A stretch of 42,024 bases of DNA from Gammaproteobacteria bacterium HGW-Gammaproteobacteria-4 (GTDB taxonomy: Bacteria > Pseudomonadota > Gammaproteobacteria > Xanthomonadales > Xanthomonadaceae), in assembly GCA_002839995.1 (NCBI GenBank), contig PGZC01000034.1, positions 1 through 42,024 of the forward strand, given 5' to 3'. The position numbers were made by a program, and so were the translations under genes. The notes below the pieces were generated by a model. That model searched no databases and had not been told where the DNA came from. It saw only the letters and a list, made by a program, of their open reading frames with translations. This document shows positions 1 to 7,854 of the stretch, piece by piece; position 1 is the first letter of the stretch, and each line of letters opens with the position of its first letter.

Positions 1-96
1 GCGAGCGTAGCGAAGCAATCCAGCGTCTTGATTCTCCGAGTATTTCTGGATTGCCACGTCGCTCCGCTCCTCGCAATGACAGCTTGTTCAGAGCAT
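1..96. repeat. MITE-like dispersed repeat, copy 1 (cut by window start)
   Basis: Non-coding element ending in the inverted terminal motif CTCGCAATGACAGC followed by TTGTTCAGAGC. Its reverse complement is almost identical to 39259-39345, including the internal spacer AATACTCGGAGAATCAAGAC. More diverged copies lie at 31619-31754 and 35881-36036. The paired GTCATTGCGAG / CTCGCAATGAC ends are those of a mobile miniature element. Confidence 0.75.
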
Positions 97-101
97 CCCA
101 C

Positions 102-434
102 TCAGCTCGCAACCCGCTCGCGCAATGCCTCCTGCGCCAGCGAGTTGATGCTCTTGCCTTCGGCTTGCGCCGCGAGCGCCAACTGTTCATGCAGTTCAGG
201 CGATATTCTGAGATTGAACTTGCCCGAGAACTGTCGGCGGGGCTCGATGTGCTTTTCCGCGCACACCGCAAGAAACACCGCAAGCGACTTCTTGAACTCG
301 GCGCGCAGCTCCTTGGGATTCTTGCCGTAAAAATCGGCGCCGCCATTCAAGCCAAGAATCTCACCGCGAAACAGATCAAGCTCCGGGTCGTATTCGATCC
401 TCGCGCTATATCCATCGATCTTCATCATGTTCAT
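102..434 (-). CDS. hicB: HicB-family antitoxin (orphaned)
   Basis: A 110-residue protein. The N-terminal half is a HicB-type fold (YSARIEYDPELDLFRGEILG), and the C-terminal half is a ribbon-helix-helix-like segment (LRISPELHEQLALAAQ then SINSLAQEALRERV) expected to bind its own operator. HicB antitoxins neutralise the HicA mRNA interferase and repress the operon. The ATG at 434 overlaps the stop of the upstream hicA copy as ATGA, which fixes the start and implies translational coupling. Because that hicA carries an in-frame stop, this antitoxin now appears to lack a working partner. Family assignment is firm; current function is inferred. Confidence 0.85.
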   Translation of the reverse strand: MNMMKIDGYSARIEYDPELDLFRGEILGLNGGADFYGKNPKELRAEFKKSLAVFLAVCAEKHIEPRRQFSGKFNLRISPELHEQLALAAQAEGKSINSLAQEALRERVAS

Positions 435-685
435 GGCACCACTCCGTGCTGCTCCAGCCACTTGCGGACACTGGCAAGCGCGTCCTTGTCGGTGTTCGGC
501 GAGGGATGCGGGCGGTGAAAAACCCGTACTTCGCCAAACAGGACGACAGCGATACGGCTGCCTTCTCACTCCGTGATCTCGGCCCCGAGTTCGGTGAAAA
601 GCGCTTCGATGGCCCGCCACTTGACGTTGCCGCTCGTGGGTTTGGCGAAAAGGAGTTCCAGCGTTCGCTGGTTGGCCCGCTTCAT
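431..685 (-). pseudogene. hicA: HicA-family toxin broken by an in-frame TGA
   Basis: Translating from the ATG at 685 gives MKRANQRTLELLFAKPTSGN and on to residue 39 (GAEITE), then a TGA at 566-568. The same frame continues EGSRIAVVLFGEVRVFHRPH and TDKDALASVRKWLEQHGVVP, and ends at 431 overlapping hicB. The whole 84-codon frame has the layout of this HicA group, in which the residue after the conserved Glu is usually Arg, so CGA to TGA is the simplest change. The result would be a 39-residue fragment without the catalytic His region. A sequencing error is possible but a single clean nonsense change fits better. Confidence 0.8.
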
Positions 686-728
686 CCGCGCATGGTACTA
701 CTCGGCAGTACTGCGCTCAAGTGGCGGT

Positions 729-760
729 CCCGGGTTACAGCCTTGCGGTCTCAACCCGGG
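729..760. repeat. Palindromic repeat (CCCGGGTT/AACCCGGG)
   Basis: Arms CCCGGGTT (729-736) and AACCCGGG (753-760) flank a 16-nt centre. Related palindromes lie at 1383-1415 and 6601-6631. With the 31-nt sequence at 783-813 it forms a block repeated at 1383-1464, on the other side of the hicBA module. Confidence 0.65.
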
Positions 761-782
761 CGACGAGCAACGGGGCGGCAGC

Positions 783-813
783 GCGTATGCCCTGCAAATG
801 CAGGCTGAACTGC
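783..813. repeat. 31-nt direct repeat, copy 1
   Basis: Begins GCGTATGCCCTGCAAATGCA and is identical over 31 nt to 1434-1464. The second copy lies inside the 3' coding end of the histidine kinase gene pdsS, so this copy resembles a displaced gene tail. The region 814-886 holds no gene. Confidence 0.8.
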
Positions 814-886
814 TGGTGGCGTGAAATCATCGCGGCGTGACGACAGGGCATAAAACCCTGACCGCCCGACGACCCCTCGCCCGCTG

Positions 887-1102
887 CTATGCGGCCTCGA
901 CCTCGATGAAGACACTACTCGAATGTGGCCGAGGCGCAGCCAGCCCTTCGTCCTTCAGCCCATCAAGATGAAACTCGATCGCTTCATGAATGAGCTGCAA
1001 GACCTCTTCGCGGCTCTCTCCCGCAGCTATGCACCCCGGGATATCCGGTACATAAGCCCCGAAGCTGGTCGGGCCTTCCTCTACAACGACCATGTAGCGC
1101 AT
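887..1102 (-). CDS. hicB: HicB-family antitoxin
   Basis: A 71-residue protein with the short HicB fold: MRYMVVVEEGPTSFGAYVPD, then IPGCIAAGESREEVLQLIHE and a helix ending EFHLDGLKDEG. This partial RNase H-like fold binds and masks the HicA toxin. It starts 8 nt after the stop of the adjacent hicA on the same strand, in the usual toxin-first order. There is no C-terminal DNA-binding helix-turn-helix, so autoregulation, if any, must rely on the fold itself or on HicA. Both genes of the pair appear intact, unlike the neighbouring hicA/hicB pair. Confidence 0.85.
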   Translation of the reverse strand: MRYMVVVEEGPTSFGAYVPDIPGCIAAGESREEVLQLIHEAIEFHLDGLKDEGLAAPRPHSSSVFIEVEAA

Positions 1103-1110
1103 GGGATCAC

Positions 1111-1299
1111 CTACTTCTTCAAACCTGCTTGCTTCAATGCACTGTTGAGCGTGCTGGGCGGGATGTCAACGCTGGGCTTGCCTGAGACAGTAACCGTACC
1201 CGGCTTGGTCGGATGATGAAATTGGCGGTGACTTCCTTTCTGCCGCACCTGCTCCCAACCGTCTGCCTCGACAAGGACGATGAGCTCTTTGACCTTCAT
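1111..1299 (-). CDS. hicA: HicA-family mRNA interferase toxin
   Basis: A 62-residue double-stranded-RNA-binding-like toxin: MKVKELIVLVEADGWEQVRQ followed by KGSHRQFHHPTKPGTVTVSG. The GSH segment carries the catalytic His typical of HicA, and PPSTLNSALKQAGL is the standard C-terminal helix. HicA cleaves mRNA independently of the ribosome. It is the first gene of a two-gene operon with hicB at 887-1102. The module is bracketed by two imperfect copies of an approximately 80-nt sequence (729-813 and 1383-1464). Confidence 0.87.
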   Translation of the reverse strand: MKVKELIVLVEADGWEQVRQKGSHRQFHHPTKPGTVTVSGKPSVDIPPSTLNSALKQAGLKK

Positions 1300-1382
1300 G
1301 ACGAAAGCATGGCACAGACCTCACGAGAACGCATTATCGACGATGTGATGCTACAGCGAGTAGGTTGAGCGTGCCTTGAACC

Positions 1383-1464
1383 CACGGGTTACGGCATACG
1401 GCCTAACCCAGGCTACACGCGTGGCATAGCGGTGCGTATGCCCTGCAAATGCAGGCTGAACTGC
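1383..1464. repeat. Palindrome plus 31-nt repeat, copy 2
   Basis: The imperfect palindrome 1383-1415 (ACGGGTT...AACCCAGG) is followed 18 nt later by the 31-nt sequence 1434-1464, matching the arrangement at 729-813. The last part overlaps the coding end of pdsS (residues FSLHLQGI). The two copies flank hicBA as direct repeats. Region 1300-1382 shows no gene. Confidence 0.7.
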
Positions 1465-3431
1465 ACGCCGGTACCGTCCGCCAGATCGTGTGCCTGCACG
1501 CTGCCGCGATGCAGGTCGGCGACCAGCTTGACCACATGCAGGCCCAGGCCGAGATGAATGCTGCCGTCGGCGCGGTTGCGGCTGCGCACGCTGACCAGCG
1601 AGTCGAACAGTTTGTCGCGCATGTCGGCGGGCAGGCCCGGGCCGGTATTCGCCACCGCCAGCACGGCGCCGTGTGCATCGGCGTGCAGCGCGATCCGCAC
1701 CCAGCCATCCTCGGGGCAGAAGCTGCGCGCGTTGTCGATCAGTTTGTCGAGCGCCTGCACGATCAGTTCGGGCGCGCCGTGCAGCGGCATCGCGCCATCG
1801 GGCAACACCAGATCGAGCCGGCGCGGCGCCAGCACGCTGCGATACGCCTCGCCGCATTCGCGCAGCAGGCCGGCGAGGTCGAAGCGCTCGGGTTCGATGC
1901 TGGCAATGGCCTGCTCGATCCGGGTGGCCTCGCTCATCGCACGCACCAGCATGCCGAGCCGATCGACACCGCTGCGCGCACGTTCGAGATACGGTTGCGA
2001 CGGTGCCGGCAGGCTGTCGCCGGCCAGGTTGTCGAGCGAGCTGCGCACGATGGCGAGCGGGGTGTTGATTTCGTGCGAGAGCTTGCTTGCCAGCGAGCGC
2101 AGGTAGGCGGTGTAGGCGGCCACCTCATCGAGCAACTGCGCAAAGCTGCGCGACAGGTCGCCGATCTCGTCGCGGCTGTCGGTACCCGGCAACGGCTGTG
2201 CCGGGCTGTCACGATCCATCGCGCGCTCGGCAGCATCGCGCAGCCGCCGCACCCGCGCGCTGAGTCGGCCGGCGAACACGAACACCACCGCGCCGGTGCC
2301 GAGCAGGGCGAGCAAGGTCGCACCGAGCAAGCCGGTCAGGGCGCGGTCGGTGAGCAGCAGTACCGATTCGCTTTCGCGCTCGATCAGCAGCGCGCCATGA
2401 TCGTTGGCCGCGCCGGGCAGCGGCACCGCCACCCGCAGCAGCAGGCGCTCGCCGTCCGGATCGCGCCGCCATGCCGCACCCGGCGTGCCGGCGAGCGCGG
2501 CGCGGGTTTCGGCGGACTGGCTGCGCACCGTGGCATCGGGCGCATCGTCGGCGCTCGTGTCGTTGTCGAGCAGCAACCAGCGATAGGCCCAGCGCCGCCA
2601 TGGCGGCACCTCTTCCGCCACGCCGTCATCGTGCAGCGCGCCGGCTGCGGCCAGCACCCAGCCCTGGGTGTCGGTCACCCGCGCGCGGGCACCGCCGGGC
2701 AACAGCGGCATCAGCGCCGCGGCGAGGGGTTCGCTGCGTGTGCGCAGCGGCCACGGCGTGTCGGCGGCACTGCCCACGCGATGCGCATTGCCGGCGCCGT
2801 CGGCATCGATCGCCAGCAGCGACAGCGCGTGCAACGGGTAACCCTGCGGCAAACGTAACTCGATCTGATAGCCCGTGCCGGTTTCGCGCCACATACCGGC
2901 CACCCGCAGCGCGGGCGCGCGGCCGGCCTCGTCGCTGACCACCAGCGCGCCGTCGGCGGCGTTTGCGATGCGCAGGGTGAGGCGGCCGTTGCTGCCGTCG
3001 AGCACCAGCCGCAAATGATCGCGCTGCGCGGCATTGGCCCAATAGGCGTCGGCGCGCGCCGGGCTCGCATCGCGCACCTGCGCAAACAGGTACAGCGCAT
3101 CGCGCGCATCGCCGAGCGCGATTGCCAGTTCGGTATCGATCGCCGGATCGGTGAATCGACGCAGGTTCTGCGCCGGTAACGGCCAGTCGGCGTTGTCGCC
3201 GTCGAGCTGCGGCGGCGACTCCAGTTGCGGCACGAACCACGCCGGCCCGGCAGCGGGCAACACCGCCGGCTGCGCCGCCAGCGCCCGCACCACGGCTTCG
3301 GCGGTAGCCACCAACGCCTGCTCCTGGCCCTGCCGCAACAGCGTTTCCATCTGCCGCACGAACTGCCAGCCCGCCCACGGCAGGGTCAGTATCGACAGCG
3401 CCACGAGCAGGAGTTTGGCGCGCAGTGACAT
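1413..3431 (-). CDS. pdsS: Sensor histidine kinase, dedicated-sortase type (PdsS-like)
   Basis: A 672-residue membrane kinase. Residues about 5-22 are the first membrane span. A long periplasmic part of roughly 330 residues follows, then a second span (LLGATLLALLGTGAVVFVFA) and a HAMP linker. The H-box is LSHEINTPLAIVRSSL and the N-box is LDKLIDNARSFCP. The G1 region reads NTGPGLP rather than the common DxGxG, and G2 is GLGLHVVKLV. Size, H-box wording and pairing with the regulator 17 nt upstream match the two-component pair of the proteobacterial dedicated sortase system. No sortase gene is near, and only a short vWA gene is divergent, so the signalling pair may outlive its original target. 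The specific family name comes from memory of the family. Confidence 0.8.
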   Translation of the reverse strand: MSLRAKLLLVALSILTLPWAGWQFVRQMETLLRQGQEQALVATAEAVVRALAAQPAVLPAAGPAWFVPQLESPPQLDGDNADWPLPAQNLRRFTDPAIDTELAIALGDARDALYLFAQVRDASPARADAYWANAAQRDHLRLVLDGSNGRLTLRIANAADGALVVSDEAGRAPALRVAGMWRETGTGYQIELRLPQGYPLHALSLLAIDADGAGNAHRVGSAADTPWPLRTRSEPLAAALMPLLPGGARARVTDTQGWVLAAAGALHDDGVAEEVPPWRRWAYRWLLLDNDTSADDAPDATVRSQSAETRAALAGTPGAAWRRDPDGERLLLRVAVPLPGAANDHGALLIERESESVLLLTDRALTGLLGATLLALLGTGAVVFVFAGRLSARVRRLRDAAERAMDRDSPAQPLPGTDSRDEIGDLSRSFAQLLDEVAAYTAYLRSLASKLSHEINTPLAIVRSSLDNLAGDSLPAPSQPYLERARSGVDRLGMLVRAMSEATRIEQAIASIEPERFDLAGLLRECGEAYRSVLAPRRLDLVLPDGAMPLHGAPELIVQALDKLIDNARSFCPEDGWVRIALHADAHGAVLAVANTGPGLPADMRDKLFDSLVSVRSRNRADGSIHLGLGLHVVKLVADLHRGSVQAHDLADGTGVQFSLHLQGIRTAMPRV

Positions 3432-3448
3432 CGCTCAGGCCGCGCCGC

Positions 3449-4138
3449 TCACGGCCGCCAGCGGTAGCCGGCGCCGTGCAGGGTTTCGATTTCGTCGAAG
3501 CTGGCGTCGATCTGCTCGAACTTGCGGCGGATGCGCTTGATGTGCGAGGTAACGGTGGCATCATCCACCACCACCTGCGCCTCGCGCATCAGTTGCTCGC
3601 GGCTTTTGACATGGCCCGGATGCCGCAGCAGCGCATGCACCATCCAGAACTCGGTGACAGTAAGCGGCACATCGACATCATCGAGGGTGACGTGCATGCG
3701 CTCCAGTTCCAGCTTGACCCGGCGCAGACCAACCACGGTTTCGCGCGTAGCCGGTTTGCGCAACGCCTCGATGCGGCGGAACAGCGCCTGCACCCGCGCG
3801 GTGAGCTGCGGCAGGCTGATCGATTTGCTGAGGTAATCATCGGCGCCCAGGCGCAAGCCGGAGACCACGTCGAGATCGGAATCGCGGGCAGTGAGAAACA
3901 GGATCGGCAGGCTCGCGGAGCGCGCGCGCAGCTCGCGGCACAGGTCGAAACCGCCTTCGGGTTCCTCGCCGAGGCCGACATCGATAATCACCAGATCGGG
4001 CAGTTGCAGGCTGAAACCGAGCTGCGCCGAGGCGCGATCGGCAAAGGCCTGCACCTGATAGCCGTAGCGCGCCAGCGCATCGCTGTAATTGGCGCGGATC
4101 GCCGGTTCGTCTTCAACGATGGCAACGCGGTATGCCAT
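3449..4138 (-). CDS. pdsR: OmpR-type response regulator, dedicated-sortase type (PdsR-like)
   Basis: A 229-residue regulator. Receiver domain: acidic pair at DE 10-11, phosphoacceptor Asp53 in LPDLVIIDVGLG, and Lys in DDYLSKSISL (the usual Lys-Pro is Lys-Ser here). A winged-helix DNA-binding domain follows (LTVTEFWMVHALLRHPGHVK, then VTSHIKRIRRKFEQID and GAGYRWRP). It lies 17 nt upstream of pdsS in the same operon and is divergent from the vWA gene at 4426, the likely regulated gene. Wording such as TVTSHIKRIRRKF and AGYRWRP matches the regulators of proteobacterial sortase clusters. Confidence 0.82.
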   Translation of the reverse strand: MAYRVAIVEDEPAIRANYSDALARYGYQVQAFADRASAQLGFSLQLPDLVIIDVGLGEEPEGGFDLCRELRARSASLPILFLTARDSDLDVVSGLRLGADDYLSKSISLPQLTARVQALFRRIEALRKPATRETVVGLRRVKLELERMHVTLDDVDVPLTVTEFWMVHALLRHPGHVKSREQLMREAQVVVDDATVTSHIKRIRRKFEQIDASFDEIETLHGAGYRWRP

Positions 4139-4369
4139 GGATCACGGTCTCGCAAACAAAGGCGCTGGCCTCGACGATTGCAGGATAGCAGCCCGCCACG
4201 CCGGCAACGTGCGCCGGCAAGGCACTGCCCGCAAATCGCCACAACCTATCGCATCGCTGCCATGGCCGGACACCGGCGCGCCCCTTGCGCGGGTTGAACT
4301 GGTGCCGTGAGCAAAGGCGCCGAAACGGACTCGGCAGGGCTCGCAACTGGCCCGGCAGCTCCGGGCATT

Positions 4370-4403
4370 CCGGCCCGCACGCCCTCCCCTGCGTGCGGGC
4401 CGG
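4370..4403 (+). promoter_or_regulatory. 13-bp perfect hairpin in the leader of the vWA gene
   Basis: Arms CCGGCCCGCACGC (4370-4382) and GCGTGCGGGCCGG (4391-4403) pair perfectly around the loop CCTCCCCT. The hairpin ends 10 nt before the Shine-Dalgarno AAGGAGA (4414-4420) of the vWA gene. No T-run follows, so it is not a standard terminator. It could stall transcription or shield the leader. The rest of 4139-4369 has no recognisable feature. Confidence 0.6.
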
Positions 4404-4425
4404 CCCAGCGGCCAAGGAGAACATC

Positions 4426-5034
4426 ATGCACGAGCGCGAAACCCGCAAACCCCGGTTCTGGCCACGCCATCGCAGCCACCGGCACGCCGGCAACCTGCTG
4501 TTGCTGTTGCTGCTGGCGACGCGTCTGGCCAATGCCCAGGCTTTTCTTCCAGCGATGCCGGCCGTCGATTCGATAGCAAACGGTTGTGCCAGCGTAGCGG
4601 TGCCGACCGGCGGCCCCAGCGATCGCACGCCGCGCGAGGTGATCGTGGTGATCGAACGTTCGGCCAGCATGCGCGGCTGGCGCTTCCGCCGCGCACTGCG
4701 GCAGGCGCAGCGCGAGCTTGCCGGCCTGCGCGCGACGGACCGCTTCAATCTGGTGGTGTATGCCGACACCACCGACGTGCTGTACGCGCGGCCGGCGCCG
4801 GCGCTCGCTGCGAACATTGCCGAAGCGCAGCAGTGGCTGCGCGGGCTGCGCACCGGCGGCGATGCCTCGCAGCGCGATTCCGCTTTGCAGTACGCCGCGT
4901 GGGTTCCGGGCGCGGCCGGCTATGGCCGCGAGATCGTGATCGCCAACGCGGAATCGGAAGTGGCTGCGACAGAACGCCCGACACGCGCGAGCCGGGATTA
5001 TGGATTTTCCGACGTCGACGACACACGGCTGTAA
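4426..5034 (+). CDS. Short von Willebrand A-domain protein, remnant of a sortase target
   Basis: A 202-residue exported protein. The start at 4426 follows AAGGAGA by 5 nt. Residues about 22-37 (GNLLLLLLLATRLANA) form a signal peptide. The rest is one vWA-like domain: REVIVVIERSASM, then ATDRFNLVVYADTT. Proteobacterial sortase targets carry a VIT domain, a vWA domain and a C-terminal sorting signal, and are several times longer. Here VIT and the sorting signal are absent. The metal site is degraded: DxSxS reads ERSAS (residues 77-81), the GGT loop reads GGDAS, and the TDG motif reads ANAES. It may be a decayed gene or a repurposed metal-independent domain. Its position opposite pdsR/pdsS supports the family link. 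Confidence 0.65.
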   Translation: MHERETRKPRFWPRHRSHRHAGNLLLLLLLATRLANAQAFLPAMPAVDSIANGCASVAVPTGGPSDRTPREVIVVIERSASMRGWRFRRALRQAQRELAGLRATDRFNLVVYADTTDVLYARPAPALAANIAEAQQWLRGLRTGGDASQRDSALQYAAWVPGAAGYGREIVIANAESEVAATERPTRASRDYGFSDVDDTRL

Positions 5035-5118
5035 CCGGCAGCGTGCACGCTGTCGGTGTCAGATGACAATGGCACTTTCGCAGGCGGGGAAGCGCCATAA
5101 CGACGATGACTTGAATGC

Positions 5119-5196
5119 AGGTCGGCTCAAGCGCAGCGGAGCCGACAGCGGCTTCTCGACTGCGCAACGTCGGCTCCGCTGCGCTTGAGCCGACCT
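5119..5196. repeat. 28-bp perfect inverted repeat between convergent genes
   Basis: Left arm 5119-5146 (AGGTCGGCTCAAGCGCAGCG...) is the exact reverse complement of 5169-5196, with a 22-nt centre. Each arm is itself partly palindromic (GTCGGCTC...GAGCCGAC). A single arm of the same family occurs at 7731-7768. It lies between the convergent vWA and rpe genes and may act as a bidirectional 3'-end structure. Nothing else was seen in 5035-5274. Confidence 0.8.
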
Positions 5197-5274
5197 ACGA
5201 CGACGAAAGCAAGCGCCACGCGTGTCAGATGGCTGAACCAAGGACGATAGTCGGGGGCAGGGACGCCTCCACCA

Positions 5275-5949
5275 CTACCTTATCGCCGTGGCCAACTCGA
5301 CCCGCATCTGGCGTATCGCCTCGGCATAATCGGGTGCCGCGAAGATCGCCGAGCCAGCGACGAAAGTATCGGCGCCGGCACGTGCGATGTCGCCGATGTT
5401 GGCCACGTTCACGCCGCCATCCACTTCCAGCCGGATATCGCGGCCGCTGCGATCGATCAGAGCGCGCGCCTGACGCAGCTTTTCGAGGGTGGCGGGGATG
5501 AACTTCTGGCCGCCGAAACCGGGATTCACCGACATCAGCAACACCAGATCGACCTTGTCCAGCACGTATTCCAGACAGCTTAGCGGCGTCGCCGGATTGA
5601 ACACCAACCCGGCCCGGCAACCGGAATCGTGAATCAGTTGCAGGCTGCGATCGATGTGTTCGCTGGCCTCGGGATGAAAGCTGATCAGGCTGGCGCCGGC
5701 GGCGGCGAAATCGGGAATGATGCGGTCCACCGGCTTGACCATCAGATGTACGTCGATCGGCGCGGTAATGCCGTGTTTGCGCAGGGCGTCGCAAACGAGC
5801 GGGCCGATGGTCAGGTTGGGGACGTAGTGGTTGTCCATCACGTCGAAATGCACCCAGTCGGCGCCGGCAGCGAGCACCTTGTCCACTTCTTCGCCGAGCT
5901 TGGCGAAATTGGCTGACAGGATGGATGGCGCGATGCGGTAATCGGTCAT
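5275..5949 (-). CDS. rpe: Ribulose-phosphate 3-epimerase
   Basis: A 224-residue TIM barrel that interconverts ribulose-5-phosphate and xylulose-5-phosphate in the pentose phosphate pathway. Seen: the N-terminal [17 protein letters not shown], the metal-binding strand [42 protein letters not shown], the second active-site Asp in LEVDGGVN, and the phosphate-binding VAGSAIF. Length and all motifs are standard. The start at 5949 is the only one that keeps the full N-terminal strand. A J-domain gene ends 2 nt upstream of it on the same strand, so the two are probably co-transcribed. Confidence 0.96.
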   Translation of the reverse strand: MTDYRIAPSILSANFAKLGEEVDKVLAAGADWVHFDVMDNHYVPNLTIGPLVCDALRKHGITAPIDVHLMVKPVDRIIPDFAAAGASLISFHPEASEHIDRSLQLIHDSGCRAGLVFNPATPLSCLEYVLDKVDLVLLMSVNPGFGGQKFIPATLEKLRQARALIDRSGRDIRLEVDGGVNVANIGDIARAGADTFVAGSAIFAAPDYAEAIRQMRVELATAIR

Positions 5950-5951
5950 GT

Positions 5952-6284
5952 TCAGCGTTTGCCCCGGCGGCGAAGTTTCTGGATCGCATCATAGGCGGCA
6001 TTGATCGCGCTCGCCCGGCGTCCGGCCAGTTCGCGCAGTTCCTCGCCGGCACCGGCGACGCGATCGGGATGGTATTGCGCCATCAGCCGGCGATAGGCCT
6101 GCTCCACTTCGGCATCGTTGGCGCTGGCATCGATGCCAAGCACGCGATAGGGATCGTCCTTGCGCGTGGACAGCCAGTCGGCATCCAGGATATGCCCGAC
6201 CAGCAGGCCGATCAGCAGACCGAACGGGCTGCGCAACAGCACCAGCCCCAGCACCGCGCCCAGCGCCTTGCCATACCACCTCAT
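5952..6284 (-). CDS. Membrane-anchored J-domain co-chaperone
   Basis: A 110-residue protein. Residues about 5-30 are a hydrophobic, glycine-spaced membrane segment ([20 protein letters not shown]) like the N-terminus of DjlA. Residues about 43-108 form a J domain ([20 protein letters not shown]) with the essential HPD at 72-74. The central TerB-like domain of DjlA is missing, so it is a reduced DjlA-type protein that should stimulate DnaK ATPase at the inner membrane. Its ATG overlaps the stop of the upstream cytochrome gene (ATGA at 6284-6281), which fixes the start. Confidence 0.85.
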   Translation of the reverse strand: MRWYGKALGAVLGLVLLRSPFGLLIGLLVGHILDADWLSTRKDDPYRVLGIDASANDAEVEQAYRRLMAQYHPDRVAGAGEELRELAGRRASAINAAYDAIQKLRRRGKR

Positions 6285-6580
6285 GGCTGCGGCCCAAGGC
6301 AGGGTTGGGCGGCATACCAGGCGACGAGTTCGCTGACTTCCTCGGGCGTCAACGAACGTACCAGCGCATTCATGCCGTCGCCGTCGCGTTGCCCGGTGCG
6401 AAAACGATGCAGTGCGCGCTCCATGTAGGCGGCGTTCTGGCCAGCCAGATTCGGCGCCACCGGCGTTTTGGCGCGCCCGTCCTCGCCATGGCACAGCGCG
6501 CAGATTTCAAGTTTGGCCGGGCGCGCTGGTGGGCTGAGCACTTCGGCGGCGGCGAGCAGGGTCACGAATGCGGTCATCAT
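6281..6580 (-). CDS. Small c-type cytochrome
   Basis: A 99-residue protein with one heme-binding motif, CALCH, at residues 27-31. It is followed by PNLAGQNAAYMERAL and a Met-containing segment (DGMNALVRSLTPEE) that can supply the axial ligand, as in class I cytochromes c of the c4/c553 type. The N-terminus (MMTAFVTLLAAAEVLSPPAR) is a short export signal, so a periplasmic role in electron transfer is expected. The partner is unknown. The stop overlaps the start of the J-domain gene, giving an operon cytochrome - J-protein - rpe. Confidence 0.85.
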   Translation of the reverse strand: MMTAFVTLLAAAEVLSPPARPAKLEICALCHGEDGRAKTPVAPNLAGQNAAYMERALHRFRTGQRDGDGMNALVRSLTPEEVSELVAWYAAQPCLGPQP

Positions 6581-6600
6581 GGAGCGATTGTAACGTGTAG

Positions 6601-6631
6601 CCCGGGTCGAGGCCGCAGGCCGAAACCCGGG
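6601..6631. repeat. Palindromic repeat (CCCGGGT/ACCCGGG)
   Basis: CCCGGGTCGAGGCCGCAGGC followed by CGAAACCCGGG: outer arms CCCGGGT/ACCCGGG with an inner GGCC palindrome. Same family as 729-760 and 1383-1415. It lies between the divergent cytochrome gene and purC. Confidence 0.65.
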
Positions 6632-6713
6632 AGCGAAAAGCGCAACGAGCCGGTAACCGAACGCACGCTGCCTCGCTGCCGACTTACAATGGGCGTTTTC
6701 CCGGAGCGCCGCC

Positions 6714-7616
6714 GTGACCCGCACCCTGCATACCGCCGACCTGCCCGGGCTGGAACTGATCCACCGCGGCAAGGTGCGCGATGTGTTCGCGCTGCCCGGC
6801 GAGCGCCTGCTGATGGTCGCCAGCGACCGGCTTTCCGCGTTCGACGTGGTGTTGCCCGACCCGATTCCGGGCAAGGGCGAGTTGCTGTGCCAGATGTCGA
6901 ATTTCTGGTTCGCGCGCACCGCGCACCTGATCGCCAATCACCTGACCGGCGATTCCGTGGCGTCGGTGCTGCCGGCCGGCGTCGACGTGGCGCTTTATGC
7001 GCGACGCAGTGTGGTGGTGAAGCGCCTGCGGCAGTTGCCGGTGGAAGCGATCGCGCGCGGCTATCTGATCGGCTCGGGCTGGACGGATTACCGGGCCAGC
7101 GGCCGCCTGTGCGGGATCGAACTGCCGGCCGGCCTGCGCCAGGCCGAACGTCTGGCGGAACCGATATTCACGCCATCGAGCAAGGCGGCCATCGGCGATC
7201 ACGACGAAAACATCGGCTTCGACGCGATGGTGGCGTTGATCGGCGGCGAGCTGGCCGAGCAGGTTCGCGCCACCACGCTGGCGATCTACCGCTACGCGGC
7301 GGCGCACGCGCAGCAACGCGGCATCCTGATCGCCGACACCAAGCTGGAGTTCGGGCTCGATGCCGACGGCGCGTTGACGGTGATGGACGAAATGCTGACC
7401 CCGGATTCGTCGCGGTTCTGGCCGGCGGAAGACTATCGCGTCGGCATCAGCCCGCCGAGCTACGACAAGCAGTTCGTGCGCGATTATCTGGAAACGCTGG
7501 ACTGGGACAAGACCGCACCCGGCCCGCGTCTGCCAGCCGAGGTCATCGAAGGCACCCGGCTGCGGTATGCCACGGCGTTGGCGCGATTGACCGGGTTGGA
7601 TGCTGCTGCGTTGTGA
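6714..7616 (+). CDS. purC: Phosphoribosylaminoimidazole-succinocarboxamide synthase
   Basis: A 300-residue SAICAR synthase that joins aspartate to CAIR with ATP in purine synthesis. Seen: [32 protein letters not shown], the [20 protein letters not shown] stretch, [16 protein letters not shown], the metal-binding [14 protein letters not shown], and DKQFVRDYL. Length fits the roughly 300-residue class. The start is GTG at 6714 with GGAG about 8 nt before it; no ATG keeps the N-terminal [18 protein letters not shown]. It has its own promoter region divergent from the cytochrome gene. Confidence 0.96.
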   Translation: MTRTLHTADLPGLELIHRGKVRDVFALPGERLLMVASDRLSAFDVVLPDPIPGKGELLCQMSNFWFARTAHLIANHLTGDSVASVLPAGVDVALYARRSVVVKRLRQLPVEAIARGYLIGSGWTDYRASGRLCGIELPAGLRQAERLAEPIFTPSSKAAIGDHDENIGFDAMVALIGGELAEQVRATTLAIYRYAAAHAQQRGILIADTKLEFGLDADGALTVMDEMLTPDSSRFWPAEDYRVGISPPSYDKQFVRDYLETLDWDKTAPGPRLPAEVIEGTRLRYATALARLTGLDAAAL

Positions 7617-7730
7617 GGGAACACGGGGCTTGGGACGACACGCTTGCAAAGCGCATGTCGGTCGGATCAAGCGCCAACGGCGCGGATCCGAGGAGAGGTT
7701 CGCGTGTATGGGTGCCACGCTCCGGTCGCT

Positions 7731-7768
7731 GTCGGCTCCGCCGCTTCGCGGCTTGAGCCGACCTACGA
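7731..7768. repeat. Palindromic repeat arm (GTCGGCTCC...GAGCCGACC)
   Basis: GTCGGCTCCGCCGCTTCGCG followed by GCTTGAGCCGACCTACGA: a self-complementary unit closely related to either arm of the inverted repeat at 5119-5196. The remainder of 7617-7854 shows no gene. Confidence 0.7.
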
Positions 7769-7854
7769 ACCGCGTTCAACCCTATCCCCACGTCGCACCC
7801 AACCTGGGCCTCCACTACACTGATCCGCAGCCCACCGTTGAACGGAGCCGCACC

